This document shows positions 11,122 to 21,457 of a DNA stretch of 64,000 nt, piece after piece (the stretch's first letter is position 1; the number at the start of each line of letters is the position of its first letter). Location: assembly GCA_039707655.1 (NCBI GenBank), contig CM077672.1:354250031-354314030 (forward strand), given 5' to 3'. The stretch is from Elymus sibiricus. Taxonomy: Eukaryota > Streptophyta > Magnoliopsida > Poales > Poaceae. Under the pieces are notes generated by a model, which saw nothing but the letters and a program-made list of their open reading frames with translations, did no database searches and had not been told where the DNA came from. A program made the translations under genes and the position numbers.

Positions 11122-11203
11122 GAGACGTCTTCAAAGTACTTCACCAAAGAGACGTCTTCAAAGTACTTTACAAAATAGACGTCTTCAAAGTACTTCACAA
11201 AAG
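11122..11203. repeat. Three 27-bp tandem repeats
   Basis: GACGTCTTCAAAGTACTT recurs at 11124, 11151 and 11178. Each unit carries the 8-bp palindrome AGACGTCT. It lies downstream of the minus-strand transposase remnant, in its probable 3' region. Confidence 0.85.
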
Positions 11204-11267
11204 TAGCATTACATCACACAAAATGACAAATATCAAATTGTTCCTACTGAAATCCAAATTCACAACT

Positions 11268-11400
11268 TTACAAAGTTCAAACTCAAGTTCAAAACATCGA
11301 ACGGTACACAACATTACAAAGTTCAAGCTGAAGTTCACATCATTTCAAAGTTCAAACTCAATTTCACACCATTTCAAAGTTCAAACTCAAATTCCAATCC
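11268..11400. repeat. Degenerate repeats of about 29 bp (CAAAGTTCAAACTCAA type)
   Basis: Four copies of CAAAGTTCAA(A/G)CT(C/G)AA follow one another, with variable spacers between the first two. They overlap the 3' end of the minus-strand frame at 11387-11695. Confidence 0.7.
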
Positions 11401-11695
11401 TTTTTTGGCTCCTTGTGTTTCTTGCTGGATTGACCACCTTGCTCCTTGTGTTCCTTGCTGGGTTACTGGGTAGGTTCACTGACTTTGTTCTTTTGGTCTT
11501 CACAACAGGTTCTGGTGGTGAAGGATTGCTTCCAGTAACAGAACATGTGATGGCCAATGGGCAAACAACTTCAGGTGCCACAGGTTGAACTGATATTTCT
11601 TTGGCTTCTAGCTCTTGAAAACCATCGAGAGCCATTCTTTGAAAGTCATCATCAGATGTGGCTTCAACAGTTGGTTCACCTTCAGTTGATGTCAA
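11387..11695 (-). pseudogene. Probable C-terminal exon of the Mutator-like transposase gene
   Basis: This is a 102-codon minus-strand frame rich in Pro, Ser and Thr, with a basic end containing two NPARNTRS repeats. It lies just downstream of the transposase remnant (11909-12931). An intron could connect them: a donor-like GTATGT near 11840 and an acceptor-like CAACAG near 11775 flank AT-rich sequence. Such disordered basic tails are common in plant MURA proteins. No catalytic motif is present. It could instead be an unrelated downstream frame. Confidence 0.4.
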
Positions 11696-11871
11696 ATCAA
11701 GTTGTGTTATGTTCCTTTTAGTCCCTTTCTTTGCCTTTGTTATATTATTCTATGTGCTTATCCTAGAGCTGTTGATAGAGAGAACATTAAAATATGTTTC
11801 CCTTAAAAAAATGAGAACAAGTGCATAAAGAGAAGGCACACATACCAAGCTGTAATTGCAACCAATGAAAG

Positions 11872-11924
11872 CTCAGGTGGCTCAAGTGGCTCAAGTGGCT
11901 CAGGTGGCTCAAGTGGCCTCAAGT
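11872..11924. repeat. Short tandem repeat GGCTCAAGT/GGCTCAGGT
   Basis: About five 9-10 bp units lie just past the stop of the transposase frame. Confidence 0.8.
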
Positions 11925-12931
11925 TGTGTTTGTTCTAGTTCTTCTAGTTGTTCTACAGCTGCTTGTCCTTCTGCCCCTTCTTCTAGCGCTTCATGATCCT
12001 CTGCATTTTTGGTGCCCCACTGATCATCCTCTCCAAATGATGGATCCACTGGATTGGTACAAATCCTAGCAATGTGGCCTAGTCCTCCACATCTTTTGCA
12101 CTTGTGCCTCCTACGTGTACCTCCCTCTGCACTTGATCTTATCTTGTTCTTCCTTGGCCTTCCTAGTGATCTAACTAAAACTGGAGCGTGAAGCTTAAAA
12201 CCTGGATCGATGATGGTCCATTGGTCTTTTCCCAACAATGCAGGCATGTTCTCAGCATATGTTGCCTTAAACTTCGCAACAGAGAAGTATTCAAACACAT
12301 ACTGATTAACCTCACCAATTTCACCCCCGATGAGTGTCATGAAAAATAGGGCATGCATGCATGGCTGCCCACGGATCTGCCATTGTCTACAGTTGCATGT
12401 CTTACTACTTAAATCCACTGGGTACCTCCATTCCCTGTTTTTAGTGTCAGTATATGTTACCTCTGCCTCGTGTGTTGATCGTCTAATGCATTTCATCCTC
12501 AATCCTGTTGCCCTAGCATGCAATGCCTTTATCACAGACGGGATTATGACATGGCCAACATATTGTGTATCTGCAATTCTTCTACGCAATCCATCTTTAT
12601 CATGATCATCTGCCTAATCTTGTCAATGCTTGCCACAACATAAGCCCTTTCACTGACTTAATTTTTGAATTGAAACACTCGGCAAGGTTATTGGTCACAT
12701 AGTCTACCTTGCATATTTCATTGAATTTGCTTCTTGACCACACCATTCCATGATGCGCTTCCATGTATTCCCGCACAGCAGAATTTTCAGCATACAAAAC
12801 TCTCAAGTGGTGCTCTTGTTTCCTCAAGCTGCAAGTGTATGATGCTGGCCATAGGTTCTCATCATACACTTTACCCCGGAATTTCTTTGTAAAATTAGTA
12901 GCTAGGTGTCTCATACATTCCATATGCTTAA
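11909..12931 (-). pseudogene. Mutator-like (MULE) transposase, C-terminal half with SWIM zinc finger
   Basis: Conceptual translation gives the post-catalytic region of a MURA-type transposase. It contains an ECMRHLATNFTKKFRG block, then a SWIM zinc finger (CNCRQWQIRGQPCMHA, pattern CxCx(n)CxH) and a C-terminal CCHC knuckle (CKRCGGLGHIARIC), followed by an acidic Glu-rich tail. The family excises and inserts MULE elements in the nucleus. The frame is broken at least twice between about 12590 and 12660 by single-base shifts. At 12931 it is cut by the 41-kb retroelement nest and resumes at 53878, so the gene is dead. Removal of the nest and one copy of the target duplication would bring the two halves together in frame. 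Confidence 0.88.
12927..12931. repeat. Left target-site duplication of element A' (CTTAA)
   Basis: Directly precedes the LTR terminus TGATAACC at 12932. The right copy at 53873-53877 is CTCAA, with one mismatch. Confidence 0.75.
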
Positions 12932-13177
12932 TGATAACCCACAAGTATAGGGGATCACAACAGTTTTCGCGGGTAGAGTATTCAACCCAAATTTATTGAT
13001 TCGACACAAGGGGAGCCAAAGAATATTTGCAAGTATTAGCAGTTGAGTTGTCAGTTCAACCACACCTAGAGACTAAATATCTGCAGTAGAGTGATCAGTA
13101 GCACACTAGTATGATAGTTTGATAGCAGTAGCAATAATAGTAATGGTAACAGTAATGGTAGCAGCAATAACAGTAGC
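12932..13177 (-). repeat. Truncated 3' LTR of A'
   Basis: Matches the first ~245 bp of the family LTR as read on the plus strand (for example 52485 onward), from TGATAACCCACAAG to the CAGTAGC triplet-rich tract. It then changes abruptly into ORF1-like coding sequence. The promoter half of the LTR and the polypurine tract are missing. Confidence 0.85.
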
Positions 13178-13740
13178 CGTATGAATATGACTCAGATCAG
13201 GGGCGCAAAGCGTACTGCAGTCTTGCTTACCAACAATGCATTTACCATTAAAGAGTGCAAAATACCGAATAGCAGAAAGTGGATGCTAACTATTCTAGCC
13301 TACATAACTCCCCTATCCTCACCGTTGCAAAGGCTATTAAGAAATGACTCATAATTAGATTTTTGTGGCTCATCTAATGAACCCCAATATGGAATTTTGC
13401 ATGCATCACAGAATTCTTCTAGACACATACTATAGGATTTGTTATAGAGGTGAAATAAAACTCTAGAAGTGCGTGGGTGATATTCAAAGTGTTGAGCGAA
13501 TGAATGAGTGAGGTAGTAATGCTGTGGTGGCTTATCTGCGATGAAGGCGGAGAGCTCGGTGTTGTGAATATATTGGTCAAATTCTTCCTTGATGCCTGCA
13601 CCTAGCATGAACTCGTGGCAAGGCTATCGACATGATTTTGCTTCGGCACCCCGCACCAAACTTGCCCTTGGTTCCTCATATGATTGGCGTACTAAGCTTT
13701 TACTTGATGACGCTTTAGAGGACCTCCTCCTCGAAGAACT
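13178..13740 (-). pseudogene. ORF1-like (env-position) gene of A', truncated
   Basis: Frame 13300-13608 aligns by eye with the first part of the ORF1-like protein of the A1 units: EEFDQYI against QEFAQFV, and LEEFCDACKIP against LTEFCEICLIP. A TAG follows GEDRGVM at about 13297-13299, near the site where the A1 units have a TGA. About 35 further homologous codons follow before the fusion to the LTR at 13177. D was inserted a few codons after the start, so the ATG and first codons lie at 49098-49115. Function of the family is unknown. Confidence 0.6.
13736..13740. repeat. Left target-site duplication of D (GAACT)
   Basis: Immediately precedes TGTCAGGCCC at 13741. The right copy, GAACC at 49093-49097, differs at one base. 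Confidence 0.8.
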
Positions 13741-14329
13741 TGTCAGGCCCATTTCTGAAATAAATCACAGAAATAGCCCCAAGTCACACCAGCCCCAAGA
13801 ACAACTGGTAGACTCCCTTGATATAGATAACCAGTACAAATATAATATTACACAGGGTTGAGTCAGAGTGCTCACCAAATTATTACAAACTTGTCAAATA
13901 TACTATGATGGTGGAATAACACAATGGTGTGGTGGTGATACAACACTGGTACAATAAAATAAAGTCAAGCATCAGTGTGAGGCTTGACTATTTTATTAGT
14001 GTAGCGGAAGCACTATGGATGATACATGTGGTAGACTCCAAGATCACAGGTTGACTGACTGGGACACCTCTAAGCGTCGGGCTCGCTAGCGAAATCTTCC
14101 TCCACAAGCTCGTCTTCCTCCAGGTCTGGCCACATTAAAAGCCAGGGACAAGCCTGTGAGTACGTTGGAATGTACTCGCAAACATTATGACCGAAAGATA
14201 TACCGAATGCATATGCTCATGCTGGATTATATGATATGCATATGTTGGCTGAAATTAAATTATGGCATGATAAATATTAGCATGTGCGGAAAATGAGTAT
14301 CTAAAATGTTAGTGACAAACCAAGAAAGT

Positions 14330-14690
14330 TAAAAGTGGATAATCGGGCGAGACAGGACCGCCCGAGAATCCAAAAGAAAATATAAAGTGGAGTATCGGGT
14401 GAGACAAGACCGCCCGAGTATCCAAGAGAAATGCCAAACGGGTGTCTAAAAGATAATCGGGCGAGATAGGACCACCCGAGAACTCAAGCGACGCCACGAG
14501 AGGTCTTGAAAAGAAATGCCAAACGGGTGTCTAAAAGAGAATCAGGCGAGATAGGATCGCCCGAGAACTCAAGAAACGCCATGAGAGGTCCTGAAAAGAA
14601 ATGCCAAACGGGTGTCTAAAAGAGAATCGGGCGAGACAGGACCGCCCGAGAACTGAAGCGATGCCACGAGAGGTCTTAAAAAATAAAACT
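14330..14690. repeat. 85-bp minisatellite in D 3' LTR, three copies, with inverted-repeat core
   Basis: ATGCCAAACGGGTGTCTAAA recurs at 14431, 14516 and 14601 (period 85). Around and within the units the sequence TCGGGCGAGA(C/T)AGGA(C/T)CGCCCGA forms a 7-bp-arm hairpin about five times. The other LTR of the element has only two units (23146 and 23231). Confidence 0.85.
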
Positions 14691-16533
14691 GAGTGTCCGG
14701 GGTAGTCCAGCCAGCCCCTAAGACACTCGGGAAATAAAATAAGAGAAATGGGTTAGTCCACAATAATATGCACAATAATAATATTTATAACAATAGCATT
14801 TATGATAACAAAAATATCCATGATGGTATTAGGGTGACAAAAATTATCCTGCAAAATAATTCATGCTCAATTTAATTATTTCCTCCGAAGACCGACACCG
14901 GGACCGACACTTGACCCTGCCCAGCTAACGTCCTTGGCCGTGGACACGGCTATTCGAATAGATATAACTCTGCAGAGGGTGTACTCTTTACCCACGTGTA
15001 TGAGATTTCTTTAGCCAGCACCGCGACGCTGGCTAATTCCCATTACGGTCTTTGGGTTGAAAACACGCCTGACCAGCACACACCAGATTAACTTTCCGGA
15101 TGCCAGGAATCACCCAAAGCATCGTTCAAGAAAAACTCTAAGTCGGGGAGACTACAATCTCGAATAGTATGGGATCACTATTCATACACACGGATTACAA
15201 GGGGTGCCCCCCTCTTGGCCCAGCCGGATACACCCATGCCCCCTGACCTGATGACGGGCATTAGTCCATGGCCGTGGAAACCCTCATCATGGCCCTCTAT
15301 GTGGTGTGTACACGGACAGGGGTTAGCAACTTACTAAACTGTACTTCCCTCGTGGGAAGACCCGTGGCAACACGGTGTTTAGCTAGGTGTGACGGAACAA
15401 GACTCGATCTAGGTTGACTCATGAGGTGTTGTTATTAAGACTGGCATGTCTCACATGCCACGGTGACACCATCGTGTCATAACGTGACCGTGCTCACCAG
15501 CACGTCCAAGACAGGAGCTGCATTCCTGGTTCTCACAGCTTTCATGCATGTCAGATACTTGAGTGGAACGCAAGTAATGCAAAGTTGATATGACCATGCA
15601 TGCATGCACTTGTTATATACTACACATGCGGCGAAAACTCAGACTGATGCAACCATGCATGCAATTCACCATATCCGAGGTTCAAAATGCTTGCTTTGAT
15701 CAAAGTAGCCAGAAAGAGATCCCTTGAAATTCCCGGCAAAGTTCCCCTCTTCGTTTTCTGAAAAATTCAAATTCAAATTCAATTTAAATTTTTTGTAACA
15801 ATACCAAAAGTTGTCTCAAAATATTTTCAAATAAATACTAAAAAAACTAGAGAGAAAAATAAGAATTTCAAAAAAAGAATCAACTCAAACAGAGTTGCGG
15901 TCTAAAAGTTATTAAACTTTTAAAACCGGGGGCCTTTCTGCAAAAATCCAGGTCCCTGTGCGTTTAAAAAAAAAACGCTTCGGGCGGAATACGCCTTTCA
16001 GCGAAGAAGGTGTAAAGATTAGAATACGCCTTCGGTTTAAAAGTAGAAAAAAAGAAAACACTGACGGGTGGGGTCCACCCGTCAGGATTAAATTTGAACG
16101 CGCTCGCGCGCGAGAACAGAGGGACGGCGGTGATCACCGGCGACGATCGCCGGGGTTTTAGGAAGCGGCGATGGTCGGAGCGTGATCAGGGTGGACTCCG
16201 CGTCGGTGGGTGGCGGTGGTGGTCGCCGGCGAGCACTTGAACGGCGGCGAGGTCGACGCCGGCGGACGGTGGTTTCGGGTGGAGTTGGATCTCGCCGGAG
16301 AGACGGGGAAACACCGAATTGATGCACGGGATCGATGAGAAAGAGTGGTGAGAGGCTACTGGTGAAGTTTTGGAAGTGAAGGTGGCCTAATGACAACGTA
16401 CTGATCGGGGAGGGTGGCGGCGGATCGGTGATCGGAGAGGAGGAAGATGACCTTCTTGGGGTCGGGGGAGTGTGTGGGAGCTCGATTGAGATGATGGTGG
16501 AGTGGTGTGGTAAGTGAACGGAGCTCGGTGATC

Positions 16534-16544
16534 TCTATTTATAG
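16534..16544 (-). promoter_or_regulatory. TATA box of D 3' LTR
   Basis: The minus strand reads CTATAAATAGA, a strong plant TATA box. The same site is present in the 5' LTR at about 47797-47807. Confidence 0.7.
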
Positions 16545-17830
16545 GCGACCCGAGGACGGACGAGGCAGACTGGATTACGCCGGAGTTAATCCGGCCAGCG
16601 AGGTAGCTAGGGGCGGTGGTCAAGGGCGGTGAGGAGTTTATGAGGATGGTGGAGTTCTCTGGAAGCTCCATCGTGGACGAGCGCGAGCACTTCGGCCTTC
16701 TCCACGACGAGGCCTCCGTGCGGGTGTGGCGGTGATGACCGACTCTGGCGACTGCCAGGCAGGGCCAGGGCGGTGTTGACGACATGCGAGGTTGCGGAGG
16801 GAGGCGACGCGTGGAGAGAGAGGTAGGTTGGGAGAGCAGCAGAGAGGAGTGAAGACAGCGGCCGCCGTGCTGATCCGCTCGGCTCGCTGCGGCCGAGGAC
16901 GATGGCAGGTGCACCAGCCAGCTCCTGTGCCGTCGGCGCTGGGAGGCTGGCGCAGGGGTCCCAGGCGACCCATTTATGATCAAAGGAGGTGACGCCGTGC
17001 GGGAGGGAGGAAGATGAGAAGTGCACGGCATCGATCTCCCCCTCTCTCTGAATCTTCTGTCTTTTCTGAATTTTTTCGACAGTGAACAGTGTGCATACCA
17101 CATGTATGATGAAATGCCAGAGGGTGCTAGGGATTTTAGGAATTTTTGAGGGTTTTTATGGTGAGTTGTTGAAGCATATCAGAGAGTTTGGCAAAGTTTC
17201 AGAATTTTTGGAGCTATAAAAATTGAGTTTGTATCAGAGAGATTGTTTCTGGTCCAAATTTGAACTGGATGGAATTTGAAAATTTTGAACTGTGGAACCC
17301 AAAGTTTTTGGTGAAATGGGTTGTGGGTACTGCCTAGTTGTTGGGGTAATTTGTGTGGGTGCAGAAGAATCATAGAAAATATGGTTCCTTTGTAAACCAA
17401 AGAAACTAGGATAAATATAAATTCCAACTTTGGAATTTATTTAAAATGGGAGAAATATTTTTGTGGGGTGGGAAAGTATTGGACACTGCCCTAGAATGTG
17501 AGAATAACTTGAGGGATAATTTAGAGGTGACAGAAAAATTATTGGAAGAATTTAGGAGTGCTAGCAGAGAGTGAAATGGCCATTTCCATGGAATAATTTT
17601 AATTACTCAAAACTTTTCTAAAAGAAAAATATTTTTGATCTTTCAAAAATAATTACCCAATTAATAAACCTTCCAAATCAGAACCATTTAAATTTTTTGA
17701 AACCCAATTAAAAATTAAAAAATGATTTTCAGAACAGAAGAAGAAGAAGAAAAAGGCCATAATAATTCAAAGTATTTTCTTTTTAAAGAAAAGATTTGAA
17801 AATCCAGAAAAAATATTTTGGGGTGTTACA

Positions 17831-17846
17831 ACACCTACCCCCCTTA
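17831..17846 (-). other. Polypurine tract of D
   Basis: The minus strand reads AAGGGGGGTAGGTGT directly next to the LTR end at 17830, the expected plus-strand priming site. Confidence 0.8.
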
Positions 17847-17859
17847 AGAAAAATCTCAT

Positions 17860-18617
17860 CCCCAAGATTTCAGTTGTCCCTCAAACAGGTACGGATATTC
17901 AGTCCTCAGGTGATCCTCTCTTTCCCATGTTGCTTCTTCCTCGGTGTGATTACTCCACTGAACTTTGTAAAATTTATCACATTCTGCCGGGTTCTTTGTT
18001 CAGACTCCTCCAAAATCTTTATAGGACATTCCCTATATGTAAGATCTAGTTGGAGATCCAGGTCTTGATGTTGGACTTGCTTTTCTGGGTTGCTGACACA
18101 TCTTCCTTAGTTGTGACACGTGAAATACATCATGAACATCTGATAATTATGCTGGTAGCTCCAGTTGGTAGGCAACCTTGCCTATCCTTGCAATTATCCC
18201 GAACGGTCCAATAAATCTCGGTGCCAATTTTCCTTTAACTTTAAATCTCTGTAGCCCCCTCATTGGGGATACTCTGAGATACACGTATTCATCGGGTTCA
18301 AAACTGATCTGACGGTGCTTCTGATCGTAGTAGCTCTTCTGACGGCTCTGAGCTGCCTTCAGTCTATCTCGTATAAGTTTCACTTTTGTTTCTACCTCTT
18401 TGAGAACCTTCAGGCTGAAGATTCGGCTATCTCCGATTTCAGACCAATTGAGTGGTGTACGGCATCTCCGTCCATATAGGGCTTCGAAGGGTGACATTTT
18501 TAAATTGGCTTGATAATTGTTGTTGTATGAAAATTCCGCATATGGCAACCTGTCTTCCCGGCTGGCTCCATAAGTAAGAACACATGCTCTTAGCATGTCC
18601 TCCAATATTTGATTCAC
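17860..18617 (-). pseudogene. D integrase C-terminus and chromodomain
   Basis: Frame 18147-18617 encodes the end of the integrase core and the GPY-type module (PFEALYGRRCRTPLNW, then KLAPRFIGPFGIIARIG). After a stop at about 18144, the same style of sequence continues to a chromodomain (KVQWSNHTEEEATWERED, about 17914-17985), which ends close to the polypurine tract. The chromodomain directs integration to particular chromatin in chromoviruses. Stop codons interrupt the frame. Confidence 0.88.
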
Positions 18618-19483
18618 CCGTTCAGTCTGTCCTCCTATCTGTGGGTGATATGCTGTACTGAATACCAGTTAAGTCCCTAAGGCCTGCTGCAGGTGATCCC
18701 AACACCTAGAGACAAACTGAGTGCCTCTGTTAGAGACTATGGTCTTGGGTACTCCGTGTAAGCAAACAATTCGGGAGAGGTATAACCTGGCAAGCCTCCG
18801 TGTTGAGTATGTGGTTTTTACCGGAATGAAATGTGCCACCTTGGTTAATAAATCTGTTATAACCAGATAGCATCATTCCCGTGTCGTGACCTTGGTAATC
18901 CCACAATAAAATCCATTCCTATTTCATCCCATTTCCATTCAGGTAGTCTAAGCGGCTGTAATAATCTTGCTGGCCTTTGGTGTTCTGCTTTTATACGCTG
19001 ACATGAGTCACATCATGCGACATATACAGCTATGTCCCTTTTCATCCCGTGCCGCCAAATTTTTTCCTGTAGATCCTTGTACATCTTTGTTCCTCCCGGG
19101 TGAATGGAGTATGGGGTGGTATGAGCTTCTGGCAAAATTTGTTGCTTTAGCTCTTCCTTGTTGGGCACACACAGCCTTTTTCCATACCATAGGATTCCCT
19201 GTTCATCAATGGTAAATTTGGAGGCCTTGCCTGAATTTACTTTCTTTTTAATTCCTTCGATGCTGGGGTGTCCTTTCCGAGCTTCTTTGATCTGGTCCTC
19301 CAGTGTTGATTTCACTTCCAAACGGGCAATGGTTCCTTCTGTGACTAGCACCATATTAAGTTTGGCAAATTCTTGATTGAATTCATGCTGGGAGAACTGC
19401 ACACTGTCATTGTCGGTGCATGGATTTTGGCTGAGGGCGTCTGCCACAACATTTGCTTTACCCGGGTGGTAGTGAATTCTCAC
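18618..19483 (-). pseudogene. D RNase H end, integrase zinc finger and catalytic core
   Basis: Frame 19013-19483 covers the end of RNase H (VVADALSQNP) and the integrase N-terminus with the HHCC finger histidines (AHTTPYSIHPGGTKMYKDL). A TGA at about 19010-19012 sits just before the cysteine pair. Between 18618 and 19010 the core is broken by further stops and a net frameshift, with a one-base loss near 18870. Integrase joins the element's DNA to the chromosome; this copy cannot. Confidence 0.85.
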
Positions 19484-20725
19484 ATCATAATCCTTAATTA
19501 ACTCAAGCCATCGACGCTGTCACAAATTTAATTCTGGCTGGGTGAAGATATACTTAAGACTTTTGTGGTCCGTGTATATCTCGCATCGATTACCAAGAAG
19601 GTAATGTCGCCATTCCTTGAGTGCGTGTATTACTGCTGCCAACTCCAAATCATGGGTAGGATAATTTTCTTCGTGTCACCATAGCTGTCTTGAAGCATAT
19701 GCCACGACCTTTCCCTCTTGCATTAATACACATCCAAGTCCCTTCCTAGAAGCATCACAGTATATTTCAAAATTCTTTTGCACGGTGGTTAACCTTTCCT
19801 TTAATTCCTAGAAAATTTTCTCGCAAGCTTCAGTCCATTCAAACTTTTTATCTTTATTGAGTAGCTGAGTCATTGGTTTGGCTATGGTGGAGAATCCTTC
19901 AATAAACCGCCGGTAGTAGCCAGCCAAACCAAGAAAACTTCTGACCTTAGTCATGTTGGTTGGTTGCTTCCACCCTAAGACATCTTTCACTTTACTTGGG
20001 TCCACTGCTATCCCATCCTGTGTCAGTACGTGTCCCAGAAAACCAACTTCTCGTAACCAAAATTCACATTTGCTGAATTTGGCATATAGTTGATTTTTTC
20101 GTAATTCTTCTAGGACTATCCGAAGATGTTGCTCATGTTCTTCTGGCGTCTTGGAATAAATAAGTATATCATCGATGTACACAACCACGGACTTGTCCAA
20201 ATATTTCATAAAGACCTTGTTCATGAGATGCACAAAATAAGCAGGAGCATTTGTCAAACCGAAGGGCATCACTGTGAACTCATATAATCCGTATCTGGTG
20301 GTAAAGGCAGTTTTGGGTATGTCTGACGATCGGATTCTTAATTGATGGTAGCCTGACCTCAAGTCTATTTTTGAGAATACCTTGGCTTCTGCCAGTTGCT
20401 CGAACAGGTCATTGATTCTTGGCAGTGGATATTTATGTTTGATGGTAGCCATATTGAGTGCCCTGTAGTCAATACATAACCTCAGGGTACCATCCTTTTT
20501 CTTGGCAAATAAAACCGGCGATCCCCATGGTGATGAGCTGGGTCGGACATATCCTTTTTCCATTAATTCCTTAATTTGTTTCTTTAGCTCAGCCAATTCT
20601 ATCGGAGCCATACGATAAGGCTTCTTGTAAATGGGTGTTGTTCCAGGTGCTAGTTCAATAATGAACTCAATTTCACGATCAGGTGGCATGCCTGGTAGCT
20701 CCTCCGAAAATATGTCGGGGTATTC
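19484..20725 (-). pseudogene. D reverse transcriptase and RNase H
   Basis: Frame 19808-20689 is a nearly complete Ty3/gypsy reverse transcriptase. Counting from its first Met it has [11 protein letters not shown] at about 106-116, [10 protein letters not shown] at 141-150 and the catalytic YIDD at 171-174, then the thumb/connection block [14 protein letters not shown]. RNase H follows at 19484-19807 ([12 protein letters not shown] with the catalytic Asp, then [19 protein letters not shown]). In-frame stops lie at 20723-20725, 19808-19810, about 19675 and about 19519. The reading frame itself stays in register with gag upstream. Confidence 0.95.
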
Positions 20726-21457
20726 TCATACCACCGGAACCGTGCTTAATTCTATCATATCCACTTGATTTAATTTTCCTTGTGAAGTAGAAATCTTCCT
20801 TGTGCCAAATTTTATTGTCTCCCCTTGACAATTAGTGAGAGTCACTGTACGGTTGTAGCAGTCTATAAAACCTTTATTTGTGGTCAACCAGTCCATTCCC
20901 AAAATAACGTCCAGATCGACTGCTTCCAGTACAATGAGATTGGCTAGAAACTTCATTCCTTTGATTTCAATATTCACATCCTTGCAGTACCATTGTGTGC
21001 TTTGCTTCGATTCCGGGGACTGAATAACCATTGAATTTTGCAAAGGCGAAAAAGGAAACTGATTCTCCGAAGCAAACCTTTTAGAGATGCATGAATGCGA
21101 AGCTCCAGAATCAAACAAAACTATAGCATTAATTGTGTTGACAGGGAACGTACCAAACACGATGCCCGGTGTGTTTTGCGCTTCCTCAAATGTCACGTGA
21201 TTCACCTGTCCCTTCCTTTGATTGTTGTTGGGGTTGCTGCGTTGTGGGGCTGCGTTGGTGTTGCGGCCATTGTTGTTAGGCTTGGGGACATTATTGATCC
21301 CCTGTTTTGGGCACTGTCTGGCATAATGCCCCTCTTCTCCACAGGCATAATAGGTGATGCCAGGACGGAACGTTGTATCCTTGGTCCTGTTGTTGAAGGT
21401 GATGCGGCTCTGCTGCGGTCGTGGTGTTGGAACTGCTGGTCGGGGTGCCACAGGCCT
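20726..21457 (-). pseudogene. D aspartic protease with degenerate gag zinc knuckle
   Basis: The frame begins with the basic gag tail and one zinc-knuckle-like motif (YYACGEEGHYARQCP) whose first Cys is replaced by Tyr. The pepsin-like retroviral protease follows, with catalytic motif VLFDSGASHSCIS and the flap/ILGMDWL block. It is joined in the same frame to gag upstream through a single TAG at about 21458-21460, and to RT downstream through a TGA. Confidence 0.92.

Larger units (their letters stand above)
13741..17830 (-). repeat. 3' LTR of D (4,090 bp)
   Basis: Starts TGTCAGGCCC and ends GGGGTGTTACA on the plus strand. It aligns along its whole length with the 5' LTR pieces, with many substitutions. 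It contains an 85-bp tandem repeat (14431-14685), the perfect palindrome CTATTCGAATAG (14950-14961), a GC-rich block (16100-17030) and a minus-strand TATA box (about 16534-16544). All open frames inside are low-complexity or chance. Confidence 0.92.

Noticed and set aside
14330..14690. CRISPR-like array (regular repeats with hairpins)
   Set aside because: The repeats are contiguous 85-bp minisatellite units without unique spacers, inside a plant LTR.
16387..17103. 238-codon minus-strand frame, and its sister at 47691-48296
   Set aside because: Same GC-rich LTR block in both LTRs of D; frames differ between copies and show no domain.
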